Translations under genes and position numbers: made by a program
Source of the DNA: Phycisphaerae bacterium
GTDB lineage: Bacteria; Planctomycetota; Phycisphaerae; UBA1845
Reading direction: 5' to 3'
DNA: 33,938 bases
Assembly (NCBI GenBank): GCA_029260035.1
Contig: JAJDEA010000182.1
Coordinates: 1 to 33,938 of the forward strand
Part shown: positions 1 through 7,375 of the stretch, piece by piece
How the letters are laid out: the number at the start of each line of letters is the position of its first letter
Position numbering within the stretch: position 1 is the stretch's first letter
The notes under the pieces: generated by a model
What the model was told of the DNA's origin: nothing
The model's input: only the letters and a program-made list of their open reading frames with translations
The model's database searches: none

Positions 1-100
1 CTAAGGGGCCTAGATAGAAAAATCTATGATGAACCGCTTTGCAGCCGCGTAGGGTGCCTCCGGGAAACACGCTTCGGTACTTGAGTTGTTAAGAACAGAG

Positions 101-106
101 TATACT
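101..106 (+). promoter_or_regulatory. Possible -10 box before the AlbA_2 gene
   Basis: TATACT lies about 30 bases upstream of the preferred start of the AlbA_2 gene. No good -35 box sits at 16-18 bases; the best at 17 is TACTTG at 78-83, a poor match. This is a weak prediction based on the -10 hexamer and its position alone. Confidence 0.3.
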
Positions 107-136
107 GATGGAAAGACCCGACAAAGGGAGATGCTC

Positions 137-1492
137 ATGGATTTATTTGCAAAACCCATTGATTCGATCACCTTCCAGGATGTGGTTGATTTCTGCAATC
201 ACCAGATTAAGGAACATGTTAGTCTTGACTACAAAGGGGAACTCTCTAGCAAGGACCCAAGGCGCAAGATCGCGAAAATTGTATCTTCAATGGCCAACAC
301 GGAAGGCGGCGTCATAATTTGGGGCGTCCCTGAATCCAAAAACGACCGAACACCGGTTGCCGATCCTAAGGGCGAATTTCTCGGCAAGAACCCCCATGCC
401 GCGATCTTGAATAGCTGTGCGTCATTGATATTCCCACATGTAGCTTTGGAGGTATCAGAATATCTTCTCAATCCAGAGAATAATGACAAGGGGTTTGTCG
501 TTGCGCGGGTTCTTGCCAGCCACGATATCCATCTAATGGATGGAGGTAGTACGATCTACTTGCGAATCAGCGATCAATCGATGCCGTTTCCAAACGCGAC
601 AACGGTACTCGATAACTTGCTAGAACGCAGAAAGGAGAAGCAAGAGCTGAGCCGGAGAAGGCGTCTTCGTATTTCAAACCTCCTTGATTCTCTTTTCCCG
701 ACCGGCGGCACTAAAGGATTAATGCAGATTTCAATTGGCCCGCGACCGCCTACAAGAGCCTTTTTTGAACTGCGACAATTGAAATTCGTAGCCGAGAATT
801 GCGGCGTTCCCTCGGGGTCACATAATTGGCGCAAATCGCCAATTTCCTCACTCGATGACGCGCAAGGTGTTGCTGATGCTTTGTGTCATGTTGACCGTAG
901 GCGCAAATTCGGTGGGGCTATTGATGTCTTTGGGAATGTGTTTCTTAAGGAAAATCTGAAGTGCCGGATTCGAGGCCTAAAAGCTGAATATCCTTTGGGG
1001 CAGCTCCTCACGAACGAGTCGTCAGGCGAACATTGTCTCCTGGCTGCGGCTGTTATTGAACGAATCATTACCGCCCTTCGTTTAACAAGCAGCATATTAC
1101 AACAAGCCGAATATGTTGGGGACATTGAAGGTGAAATTGTTATTAAGAATGCACGGGGGATTCAGTTAATTAAGGAGGTTAACCATGGTTTACCCATCGA
1201 TATCTGGGTCCTAGGTGAGTGCGGTTCTACCGACATCCTTTCTATTCCAATTGCACTAAACACGATAGATATTGCGGATAACGTCAATCTCGACAGTTGT
1301 TTGAGACCAATCGTCGGTCAATTACTGTGGGCGTGGGGGTCCGTGGACGATGGTGAGATAGACCCGCTTATACATACGGCGGAGTGCCTTCATTACGGCA
1401 GCGAAACGTGCGCCTGTGGAAACTACCAAAAGCCCCACATACGAGATTCTTGCTTAGCTTGTCGAAAAAAACTGGATGAGATAGCGACCTAA
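137..1492 (+). CDS. Schlafen/AlbA_2-domain putative DNA-binding protein
   Basis: A protein of 451 residues with an AlbA_2 (Schlafen-type, formerly divergent AAA-4) domain in the first ~140 residues. The diagnostic stretch is LDYKGELS at 30-37 followed by NTEGGVIIWGV at 54-64. The family is linked to nucleic-acid binding and is common in accessory and defence-related regions; the role here is unknown. The middle (150-400) is not recognised. The last ~40 residues carry C/H pairs (CLHYG, CACG, CLAC) that could bind zinc. The frame is open from a TTG at 86 and an ATG at 131, but the ATG at 137 is preferred: GGGAG at 126-130 lies six bases upstream of it and continues into LFAKPIDSITFQDVVDF. It stands alone, with no co-oriented partner close by. 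Confidence 0.8.
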   Translation: MDLFAKPIDSITFQDVVDFCNHQIKEHVSLDYKGELSSKDPRRKIAKIVSSMANTEGGVIIWGVPESKNDRTPVADPKGEFLGKNPHAAILNSCASLIFPHVALEVSEYLLNPENNDKGFVVARVLASHDIHLMDGGSTIYLRISDQSMPFPNATTVLDNLLERRKEKQELSRRRRLRISNLLDSLFPTGGTKGLMQISIGPRPPTRAFFELRQLKFVAENCGVPSGSHNWRKSPISSLDDAQGVADALCHVDRRRKFGGAIDVFGNVFLKENLKCRIRGLKAEYPLGQLLTNESSGEHCLLAAAVIERIITALRLTSSILQQAEYVGDIEGEIVIKNARGIQLIKEVNHGLPIDIWVLGECGSTDILSIPIALNTIDIADNVNLDSCLRPIVGQLLWAWGSVDDGEIDPLIHTAECLHYGSETCACGNYQKPHIRDSCLACRKKLDEIAT

Positions 1493-1506
1493 GGCCATTG
1501 TTTGAG

Positions 1507-1562
1507 CAGCCCACTTCCAAGAGTCAAGTGACAGCCGATCGATCCGAAGAATCCGGAAAATC
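1507..1562 (+). repeat. 56-bp direct repeat, copy 1
   Basis: This stretch matches 2164-2219 at 47 of 56 positions without gaps; the best block is GATCCGAAGAATCCGGA. It lies in the gap after the AlbA_2 gene. The two copies flank the small lipoprotein gene in the same orientation. No open frame uses it. Confidence 0.7.
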
Positions 1563-1636
1563 TGGGACTGACGCCCTTTCATTTTCACAAAAAGAAGGCA
1601 CTGGACCGTTCGGTTTCATGTCAGGCGCAGAATTGC

Positions 1637-1642
1637 TATAAT
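1637..1642 (+). promoter_or_regulatory. Putative -10 box of the small lipoprotein gene
   Basis: A perfect TATAAT lies 33 bases upstream of the ATG at 1676, leaving room for a short leader with GGAG at 1664-1667. The -35 region is poor (TTTCAT at 1614-1619, 17-base spacer). The call rests on the perfect -10 and its position. Confidence 0.45.
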
Positions 1643-1675
1643 TCCAATGAACAGTCACCTTCTTGGAGAAATATC

Positions 1676-2023
1676 ATGCGGTTCATCCCTTTGGCACTAC
1701 TGTTGTTGGTTTCGGGTTGTGGTTCGGTCGCAGTGATGGACGAAGAGGCTCGTCGTGCTACGACTTTTTCAACTTGCAGGTCGATTGGCTTTCCTGAAAC
1801 AATTACCCAATCGCTTATTATGTCTGCTCGTGAGGATAGAGAGTTTGGATTTAGTTTCAATGAAGTACTAAATGACGGCTTTGACGGCTGTGCCGGCGAA
1901 GGAATCCACGAAGGCGGTTGCTCAACGAATCCCAATCTTGGACCCGACTTCACTGAACAGCAGTGCGTTGCGGGATGTATTACCTGCCTATCAGCAGTGA
2001 TTAACCAAGTGTACGCCGAGTAA
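1676..2023 (+). CDS. Small Cys-rich lipoprotein, unknown function
   Basis: A 115-residue protein with a clear lipoprotein signal: a short hydrophobic run then LVSGC, with Cys15 as the lipidated residue. The mature chain holds six further cysteines (TCRS, DGC, GGC, QQC, AGC, ITC), which would suit disulfides outside the cytoplasm. No known domain was recognised. GGAG lies eight bases before the ATG. The gene is alone between two direct-repeat copies and converges on the glycosyltransferase gene. A longer antisense frame covers the same bases, but it has no signal, domain or ribosome site. Confidence 0.7.
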   Translation: MRFIPLALLLLVSGCGSVAVMDEEARRATTFSTCRSIGFPETITQSLIMSAREDREFGFSFNEVLNDGFDGCAGEGIHEGGCSTNPNLGPDFTEQQCVAGCITCLSAVINQVYAE

Positions 2024-2126
2024 TTACGCAAAACAGTGGGGTTTCCATTGGAGTTTCCATAAGACCTATTTGCCTTTCCATTGGCTTGACGTTGACTCTC
2101 CACTCAGCCTTTTCTCCTGCGCTCAG

Positions 2127-2141
2127 GTACGCGAAGCGTAC
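2127..2141. repeat. Perfect short hairpin between convergent genes
   Basis: GTACGC and GCGTAC are separated by GAA, a perfect six-base stem. A second outer pairing CTCAGG (near 2123) with CCTGAG (near 2155) encloses it. It lies in the 311-base gap between the end of the lipoprotein gene and the end of the glycosyltransferase gene, so it could slow transcription from both sides, but there is no T run as in an intrinsic terminator. Besides this and repeat copy 2, the gap holds nothing recognisable. Confidence 0.35.
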
Positions 2142-2163
2142 TCCCTTCCTTGCGCCCTGAGAT

Positions 2164-2219
2164 CAACCCACTTTCAAAAGTCAAGAAAAATCCGAGCGAT
2201 CCGAAGAATCCGGACAATC
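2164..2219 (+). repeat. 56-bp direct repeat, copy 2
   Basis: Second copy of the 56-bp repeat seen at 1507-1562, with 9 mismatches and no gaps. It is immediately followed by another short CCGAAG/ATCC-rich run. It lies downstream of the lipoprotein gene. Confidence 0.7.
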
Positions 2220-2334
2220 CGAAGCGAAAACCCTTCCAATTAATATGTCGGCAGTCTGTCGGCATGGCACTTTCATCCACCAGCTCGTTCCCAGAAATCA
2301 AGACAGTGTATTTCGACCGGAAAGCGTTTACCCC

Positions 2335-3456
2335 TCACGCGCTGATCGCGGAATCCGTGATGCCTTGGTCGAGAGCGTTTCCTTCGAGCAGGTTTTTGTA
2401 TAGCTGGAGGTGTTGATCCACGTTTCGGCGGATGCCAAACGCTTCGTATGCGTGCCCGCGTGCGACTTCCAGAAGTTTTTTGTGACTCCCGTATTGCACC
2501 AGAAGATTTCCGATCGCGACGGACGCTCTTTCGTCACTGCCGACCTTGAAAAGCAAGCCATTCACTTTGTTGGCGATTAGTTCACACGTCGAATAGTTCG
2601 CTTTTGCGACGATCATCGCGCCAGCAGCCATCGCCCATGAGATCGCGGTCGTCGATGCCTCACCCTTCGGCGAGGCAATGAAAACGTCGGCTGCAGCCAT
2701 GAGTTCTTCAAATCGATATGTCGAGCCTGGCGCGATAAGCGTGTTTGGTGATGGCAGGAGTTTCGCCCATCGCGCGAGGCGAACCGTTTCGCGCGAGCTT
2801 CCGGGCATCATAATCCTTAGTTCCGGCAGGGCGTGATTGGCCAGATGCACCGCAACCAGCGCATCAAAGTGGCCTCCTCGTCGCGTCGCCGGCTCGGAGG
2901 CGATGGCGATCAGATCATTCTTTCCGATATGCAATTTCTCGCGGATTGCTAAGCGTTGTCCATGATTCAGCAAACGAAAATCCACACCCGGACGAATCAC
3001 AACGCACATCGCCGGCGACATACCGCCACGCACCAGACGCCTGCGAACGGTTTCCGCACTACAAACAATCGCCAAGCGTGCGTCTTCAGCCAGGGTCCGC
3101 AGCAACTTGATCTGCCGTGTCGTCAGATTGGGATCGAAGAGTTCGACAACCACCGGCTTGTCTGATGCCACGCGCGATGCACGAGCCGACTCCAACCCCC
3201 AGGCGTGGACGAGGTCTGCACGCTTCAATCGATCACTTCGCCGAATAGCCGGTCCCGCCAATATCCCAGCCTGGGTGCGCTGAACCGCAGCTTGATGATC
3301 GGGGAGGAATTGACGAAGCTGATTGGCGGCGTATCGACCCACTGCCAGGTAAGCTTGACCTACCCGATCCTCGGTGGTGCGATCATTGAGCTGAGAAATG
3401 GCGACTCGTTGTTCCCAGCCTAGAGAGTCGTCCAATATATGACATATATTTGGCAT
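2335..3456 (-). CDS. GT4-like (group 1) glycosyltransferase
   Basis: A 373-residue protein with the GT-B two-Rossmann layout of retaining group 1 glycosyltransferases. Visible marks are MPNICHILD at the start, LVHAWG near 85, CSAETVRRRL, VIRPGVD and the C-terminal donor-site region FEELMAAADVFIASPKGEAS followed by SWAMAAGAMIVA. The usual second glutamate of the E-x7-E motif is replaced (ISWAMAAG instead of LEAMAxG), so activity may be altered. ATG at 3456 is preferred because it is two bases after the stop of the upstream lipoprotein gene (TGA-A-ATG), implying translational coupling. An in-frame ATG at 3489 would give 11 more residues and overlap that gene. It is last in a minus-strand operon with DUF2752 and two lipoproteins. 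Substrate unknown. Confidence 0.75.
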   Translation of the reverse strand: MPNICHILDDSLGWEQRVAISQLNDRTTEDRVGQAYLAVGRYAANQLRQFLPDHQAAVQRTQAGILAGPAIRRSDRLKRADLVHAWGLESARASRVASDKPVVVELFDPNLTTRQIKLLRTLAEDARLAIVCSAETVRRRLVRGGMSPAMCVVIRPGVDFRLLNHGQRLAIREKLHIGKNDLIAIASEPATRRGGHFDALVAVHLANHALPELRIMMPGSSRETVRLARWAKLLPSPNTLIAPGSTYRFEELMAAADVFIASPKGEASTTAISWAMAAGAMIVAKANYSTCELIANKVNGLLFKVGSDERASVAIGNLLVQYGSHKKLLEVARGHAYEAFGIRRNVDQHLQLYKNLLEGNALDQGITDSAISA

Positions 3457-3457
3457 T

Positions 3458-4141
3458 TCAGGATTCGAAATCGCCGAGTCGATGCTCATAAAAGAGCTTT
3501 GCGATCTTGCCGGCGAGTTTCGCGCTCAGTTCGCGAGAGATGGCGTCTTTCGTTTTTAGACGGGTCACATCGCTTCCGTTGAGCACCGCTGTGATCGATC
3601 GCCCGTCGGGGTTGATGGGCCAGGCGCGGACCCGCGATTTTCGCTTTTTTTCTTGTACGTTGATTACTTTCACCGTCACGGTGATATAAGCTGCGACGCT
3701 CGGGTCGGCGATCTGCTCATCCGCGAGAAAATCCTGAATCTCAAGCCAAAGCACCAGCTCTGCGCCAGCAAGCTCGCCGATTTCCCGACAGCCTCTCTTC
3801 TCGAACCGGGCTTCATTTTGTCGGATACGATCCAGCACGTTTTGAGGAACAACTTCTTTCGCGGCTTTGTTCGTGCGAAGCTCTTCGCGCAAGTCGTCCG
3901 CAAGATGTCGAATCACGGCGGGCCAATTTACCCGGCTGGCAGCATCGTCCACAAGAATCAGTACTGGCTTATCCTTGAATTCAAACTCCGGCTTGACCAG
4001 CGTACCCCGACCAGCTCCGAAGAGATATAAGAGTTGCCCTCCTGTCATCCCACAGCCGGTTGTCCAGAGCACCATAATCGACAACAACGAAAGCGATGCG
4101 ACCCGGCCTAACCTATGGTTTTCCCTTGCTGATGCGACCAC
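3458..4141 (-). CDS. Lipoprotein, paralogue of its upstream neighbour
   Basis: A 227-residue protein with a type II signal peptide ending WTTGC, so Cys30 would be lipidated. The start is a GTG with AAGG five bases upstream. The mature part aligns by eye with the preceding lipoprotein along its whole length: PEFEF/SEFDK then a VLILV/IAVLV strand, LADDLREEL against IGEKLSGEL, LVLWLEIQDF against FVIYLEVTEF, and KIAKLFYEH against YVARKFYEY. This points to a tandem duplication. The fold is alpha/beta with a repeated hydrophobic-strand pattern. No family name can be given with confidence. It lies 21 bases after the upstream gene and two bases before the glycosyltransferase start. Confidence 0.72.
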   Translation of the reverse strand: MVASARENHRLGRVASLSLLSIMVLWTTGCGMTGGQLLYLFGAGRGTLVKPEFEFKDKPVLILVDDAASRVNWPAVIRHLADDLREELRTNKAAKEVVPQNVLDRIRQNEARFEKRGCREIGELAGAELVLWLEIQDFLADEQIADPSVAAYITVTVKVINVQEKKRKSRVRAWPINPDGRSITAVLNGSDVTRLKTKDAISRELSAKLAGKIAKLFYEHRLGDFES

Positions 4142-4162
4142 GTTTACCTTTTCAGTGATGGG

Positions 4163-4798
4163 CTATAAGTCGATGGTGTATTCGTAGAATTTTCTTGCCA
4201 CATATTCAGCGAATTTTCGATAAGTAGTTTCCCGAATGAACGGCGCATTAGTGCTGCGAAAGAGAGCGGGCGTTCCTTCCGGATGGACCGCGTTTACCGG
4301 CGTCAGCTCAAAAGTCACGGGTCTCCCGGGGTCGGCTCGAAAATCATAAACCCTGACCGACGCGCCAATTTTCCCCTGCAGAAACTGAGGCTGATGGGGA
4401 TCACGGAATTGAAACTCTGTTACTTCCAGGTAGATCACAAAATCAGAGTCGAATTTCCTGGCGACGGCCTGCGGGTCAATCTGTGCGGAAATGTTTTTCT
4501 GAATGAAATCTTCGACGTCTCGAGAATCCGCAACACGCGTACCCAATCCTCGTTGCGATAATTCTCCCGAAAGCTTTTCGCCAATGTAGGCAGCCAGCTC
4601 GAACCGGGCGTGGGGATAGTCAAACAACGTCGCCGGATCCGTCCAAACGAGAACGGCGATATTGTCGTCCGCAAGCTTATCAAATTCCGAACTCACCTGT
4701 TTTTTTTGTTCGCCTACGAAAATGATCGGCGTAAGAAGGTTACAGCCTGTCGTCGCAAGAGAGGCCAAGAGCAAAACGAAAGCCAGCCATTTGTGCAT
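4163..4798 (-). CDS. Lipoprotein, first of a paralogous pair
   Basis: A 211-residue lipoprotein: MHKWLAFVLLLASLATTGC gives an ideal signal with Cys19 as the acylated residue. The ATG at 4798 is chosen because GGAG lies nine bases before it; an ATG five codons earlier (4813) has no good ribosome site. The mature domain resembles its downstream neighbour (shared LEV/LEI strand, KFYEY end, GASVRVYDF against VTVKVINV), so the two are duplicates. Function unknown; periplasmic or outer-membrane location expected. It sits between the DUF2752 gene and its own paralogue in one operon. Confidence 0.72.
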   Translation of the reverse strand: MHKWLAFVLLLASLATTGCNLLTPIIFVGEQKKQVSSEFDKLADDNIAVLVWTDPATLFDYPHARFELAAYIGEKLSGELSQRGLGTRVADSRDVEDFIQKNISAQIDPQAVARKFDSDFVIYLEVTEFQFRDPHQPQFLQGKIGASVRVYDFRADPGRPVTFELTPVNAVHPEGTPALFRSTNAPFIRETTYRKFAEYVARKFYEYTIDL

Positions 4799-4857
4799 CA
4801 GCCCCGTCTCCATAATCTCGCAATCAGTTAAAAAAACGAAACGCTTGACGCGATCGG

Positions 4858-5373
4858 CTACAAAAGTCGAACAGGAAGCACGCCACTAACAACCCCCAGT
4901 ACGATTTTGAATACCCAACTTCCGAGCAACATCAAGCACAAAGCGATGGCTGTCTTGAACGGGCGGACCCGATACCAGTTGATCGACCAGCGTCGACCTG
5001 TCAAAACCGATCGCATGGCGAGGATTGTAGTCAATGCCGTCGCCAACGCCAGAATGAGCCCGGCTGGCTGGGCTTTCACCGCGCTCAGGAACTGCCCACG
5101 AGCCGAATGGGCGAACGCGGTTGTCATCCCACAAGTAGGGCAGGGATATCCGGTTAGGGCTACCAAACTACAAGGGGGAAGCCCCAATTGTTCATGCGTA
5201 CCCAACCCGGATACATCGGGCTTCAAGGTGCCAGCTGTCAACAAGATCGCGAACCCGATACCGGCTACCAAACCTGCACGAAGCCTGGTCGCTGTGGGAC
5301 TTGAACAGGCCACCTGGGTCAGAATCGGTCCAAGGGGATGAGTTGGTCTTGCAATCGGCATCGGTCTGGACAT
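4858..5373 (-). CDS. DUF2752-family membrane protein
   Basis: A 171-residue protein with the DUF2752 signature PCPTCGMTTAF at residues 77-87, flanked by hydrophobic segments near 33-50, 103-120 and 141-165. DUF2752 proteins are small membrane proteins of unknown function, widespread in Bacteroidota, Actinobacteria and Planctomycetota; the CPxCGMT motif suggests a redox or metal site. The first ATG (5373) has no strong ribosome site, and a second in-frame ATG four codons later is possible. It is first in the minus-strand operon, 59 bases upstream of the first lipoprotein. Its leader contains a copy of the 100-bp dispersed repeat. Confidence 0.8.
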   Translation of the reverse strand: MSRPMPIARPTHPLGPILTQVACSSPTATRLRAGLVAGIGFAILLTAGTLKPDVSGLGTHEQLGLPPCSLVALTGYPCPTCGMTTAFAHSARGQFLSAVKAQPAGLILALATALTTILAMRSVLTGRRWSINWYRVRPFKTAIALCLMLLGSWVFKIVLGVVSGVLPVRLL

Positions 5374-5375
5374 TT

Positions 5376-5477
5376 TAGAGCAAGCTCTATTCTACAGTGG
5401 CGTTCGAATGCACTACTTGCACGCATGACAGAGGGATTCGACGCTGCACCTAATCGTCCGCCGCTAAAATACGTTGG
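5376..5477 (-). repeat. 100-bp dispersed repeat, copy A
   Basis: On the plus strand it starts with TAGAGCAAGCTCTATTCTAC, a six-base palindrome around AA, followed by a conserved CGTTCG-ATGCACT block. It matches copy C (17755-17852, opposite strand) at about 57 of the first 70 bases and copy B (11891-11994) less closely. It begins two bases upstream of the DUF2752 start codon, so it forms the leader of that operon. Confidence 0.75.
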
Positions 5478-5533
5478 TTTGGAGAATCCTGCGGGCTGTG
5501 GCACGTCGGTTGCTTCGCCAAACCTGCCGAGCA

Positions 5534-5562
5534 AGCATAGCGCGCGCGACGGATCGGGTCAA
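5534..5562 (-). promoter_or_regulatory. Putative promoter of the DUF2752 operon
   Basis: On the minus strand TTGACC (5562-5557) is followed after exactly 17 bases by TATGCT (5539-5534). The -35 matches at five of six and the -10 at four of six positions. Transcription from here would give a leader of about 150 bases containing repeat copy A. Confidence 0.4.
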
Positions 5563-5627
5563 GATCTGTCGTATCGCTGCCAATTCGTCTCTGACATAAC
5601 CAGTCGTCGTAAGCTACACCAAAGCAG

Positions 5628-6821
5628 CTAAAGATCTCTGGAAGAATCACTATTATCTTCGCCGTATGCTGCTTCCAAAATAGGGACACAAACAAATACT
5701 TTTGGCCGCCTATTTGGCAACTCCGAAAGAATGCCAGCTTTTATCATTTTGTGAATGTTGATGCGTGCGGCTTGGTTCGACACATTACATTTCTTGGCAA
5801 CATCAGCAATCCGCAAGACCGGAGTTGCAAATAGAAAATCGATTATTTCCCGCATTCTCTTGCCAGAACTTATTGGCGATTCTACATACTGATCTTGTAA
5901 TTCAGACAGTCTCTTGACCCTACGGATTGATGCCTCGGCCTGCTCGATTGTCCCATTCAAACAAAACTCAACCCACTCGTTCCACTCTCCGTTTGTGCTA
6001 ACATTGAATAGCCCATCAATATACTGCCTGCGATGTTTTTCAAAATACTCACTCATGAAGAGCCATGGCATACTCGATCCGAGCCAACTACTCACGCAGA
6101 GTGCCAGGAGAACACGTCCCACGCGGCCGTTCCCATCTTCAAATGGGTGAATCGCCTCAAATTGGTAGTGAACTTCGTACGCTTTTATCAGTGGGTGGTC
6201 TCCCGGTCCTTCCGCGATATATGCGAGAAGATCATTCAAGCACTCATCGACCTTGCTTGGTGGCGCGGGAATGTAAAGCCTCGGCCTACTACCAACAAAT
6301 ACTTGCTTCTCGCGAATTTTCCCAGGCTGCTTTGTCGTTCCATCATCATCCACGATTCCAGTCATCAGGATTTTGTGCAAATGTAATACCAACGACCTGT
6401 CAAGTGGCTTGCCTTCGGCTATCCAATTATGACCTTGTCTGAGCGCTTCATAATGGTTCCAAACCCATAGCTCCTCGCGTCGCTCAGTGGGGACTTTCGC
6501 TGCCAAATCTCCAATTTGTTCGACATCAAAAAGAAGCATTTCTTGAGGCTGAGTATACGTCCCCTCAAGCCTGCTTGATACGAGTGCTTCGCGCCGTTGA
6601 AGTGGCCGGAGAAGTAACGACGGGTCAGGCAGCGTTGATTTGATCTGTTCGAGGCTTCCGACTGACTGATGAGCCGAACACGCAGTACTTATGAGCCTGC
6701 TTGTCCAATCGAGGCGGCATGGTAGCGGGTTGGGGACAAACCCCCAGCTTTGCTTCCCACTGGCGGTCGTGATTGGATGAAGCGAACCATTCTTGAATTG
6801 AGTAAAGATTGTTATATCCAA
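5628..6821 (-). CDS. Fic-domain protein (putative AMP/NMP transferase) with winged-helix tail
   Basis: A 397-residue Fic protein. Fic enzymes transfer AMP or related groups to target proteins. Seen here: the N-terminal cap region with FVPNPLP near 28-34, an inhibitory motif SSRLEG at 82-87 that fits (S/T)xxxE(G/N) and marks a class II self-inhibited Fic protein, and the full catalytic motif HPFEDGNGRVGR at 225-236. Residues ~325-390 form a winged helix-turn-helix (IADVAKKCNVSNQAARINIHKMIKAG region), which would let it bind DNA. The start used is a TTG; no ATG lies in frame near the N-terminus, so the exact start is uncertain. The promoter region upstream carries two perfect inverted repeats, suggesting autoregulation. 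No antitoxin gene is adjacent, which fits a class II enzyme with its own inhibitory helix. Confidence 0.88.
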   Translation of the reverse strand: MDITIFTQFKNGSLHPITTASGKQSWGFVPNPLPCRLDWTSRLISTACSAHQSVGSLEQIKSTLPDPSLLLRPLQRREALVSSRLEGTYTQPQEMLLFDVEQIGDLAAKVPTERREELWVWNHYEALRQGHNWIAEGKPLDRSLVLHLHKILMTGIVDDDGTTKQPGKIREKQVFVGSRPRLYIPAPPSKVDECLNDLLAYIAEGPGDHPLIKAYEVHYQFEAIHPFEDGNGRVGRVLLALCVSSWLGSSMPWLFMSEYFEKHRRQYIDGLFNVSTNGEWNEWVEFCLNGTIEQAEASIRRVKRLSELQDQYVESPISSGKRMREIIDFLFATPVLRIADVAKKCNVSNQAARINIHKMIKAGILSELPNRRPKVFVCVPILEAAYGEDNSDSSRDL

Positions 6822-6860
6822 TGTGGCCCCATTTCGTTGTCATCAGCTCGCTATAAAACG

Positions 6861-6866
6861 ATTATA
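6861..6866 (-). promoter_or_regulatory. Putative -10 box of the fic gene
   Basis: A perfect TATAAT on the minus strand, about 40 bases upstream of the TTG start of the Fic gene. Its first base overlaps the end of the inverted repeat at 6866-6881. The -35 match at 17 bases is weak (TCGATT-like), as is typical of a regulated promoter. Confidence 0.5.
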
Positions 6867-6881
6867 CAACAATGTTGTTGT
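6866..6881. promoter_or_regulatory. Perfect palindrome over the fic promoter (operator candidate)
   Basis: ACAACAA and TTGTTGT separated by TG form a perfect seven-base inverted repeat located between the -35 and -10 positions of the Fic gene, overlapping the -10 by a base. A DNA-binding protein here would block polymerase. The Fic protein itself has a C-terminal winged helix, so it is the obvious candidate ligand. Confidence 0.55.
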
Positions 6882-6894
6882 CTAATCGACATCG

Positions 6895-6925
6895 AAAACA
6901 ACTTAATTGATAAATAAGTTGTTTT
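6895..6925. promoter_or_regulatory. Second inverted repeat upstream of fic
   Basis: AAAACAACTTA (6895-6905) and TAAGTTGTTTT (6915-6925) are perfect 11-base arms around a nine-base AT-rich spacer. The arms share ACAAC with the palindrome 14 bases nearer the gene, so both may be bound by one regulator. The rest of the 554-base gap up to the HNH gene holds only short unconvincing frames and one imperfect hairpin. Confidence 0.5.
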
Positions 6926-7263
6926 GATTTCGGCATGACAACTGACGGCAAACATGACTATAAAGTATGACTTTCAAAAAGATAGTGGAACGAGGGGCAT
7001 CTTCGGATACGGTGGTTTTTGGACATGGACTGCAATTATGGGCAAAAAACTCATCCAATGTTTATCATGTTGGCCTATGGGCCGCCCACTTTTCTGCCCT
7101 CGTATGCTTAGGAGATTCGGTTTCCAGAGCGATTCCGGTTTGGCGTTAGCCTATTGAAAATGGGATTGAAGCGACGGGTGTAAGGGCGAACAGCCTCCGA
7201 AAAGTGCACTTCCCAGACACACCCAGAGTCAAGATTCTGACGCTCCCTGATTTGGAATAGAGA

Positions 7264-7311
7264 CTACCCCATTCGGAGCTTCTTCGTGCAATACCTCCCG
7301 AAATTGGGTAG
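7264..7311. repeat. Imperfect inverted repeat upstream of the HNH gene
   Basis: CTACCCCATTCGG (7264-7276) and CCGAAATTGGGTAG (7298-7311) can pair over about 12 bases with one bulge, around a 21-base loop. It is 65 bases before the HNH gene. No T run follows on either strand, so it is not a clear terminator. Confidence 0.4.
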
Positions 7312-7375
7312 AATACAAAATGCATTAACACGTTAGGCTGCTGGTAAGATTCTAACATTGATCGAGTCGAGTACG

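Noticed and set aside
1636-2103. 155-codon frame opposite the small lipoprotein gene
   Set aside because: The plus-strand gene has a lipobox, ribosome site and -10 box; the antisense frame has none.
6954-7157. Short plus-strand frames between fic and the HNH gene
   Set aside because: Two overlapping frames of 60-67 codons, no ribosome site, no recognisable motif.
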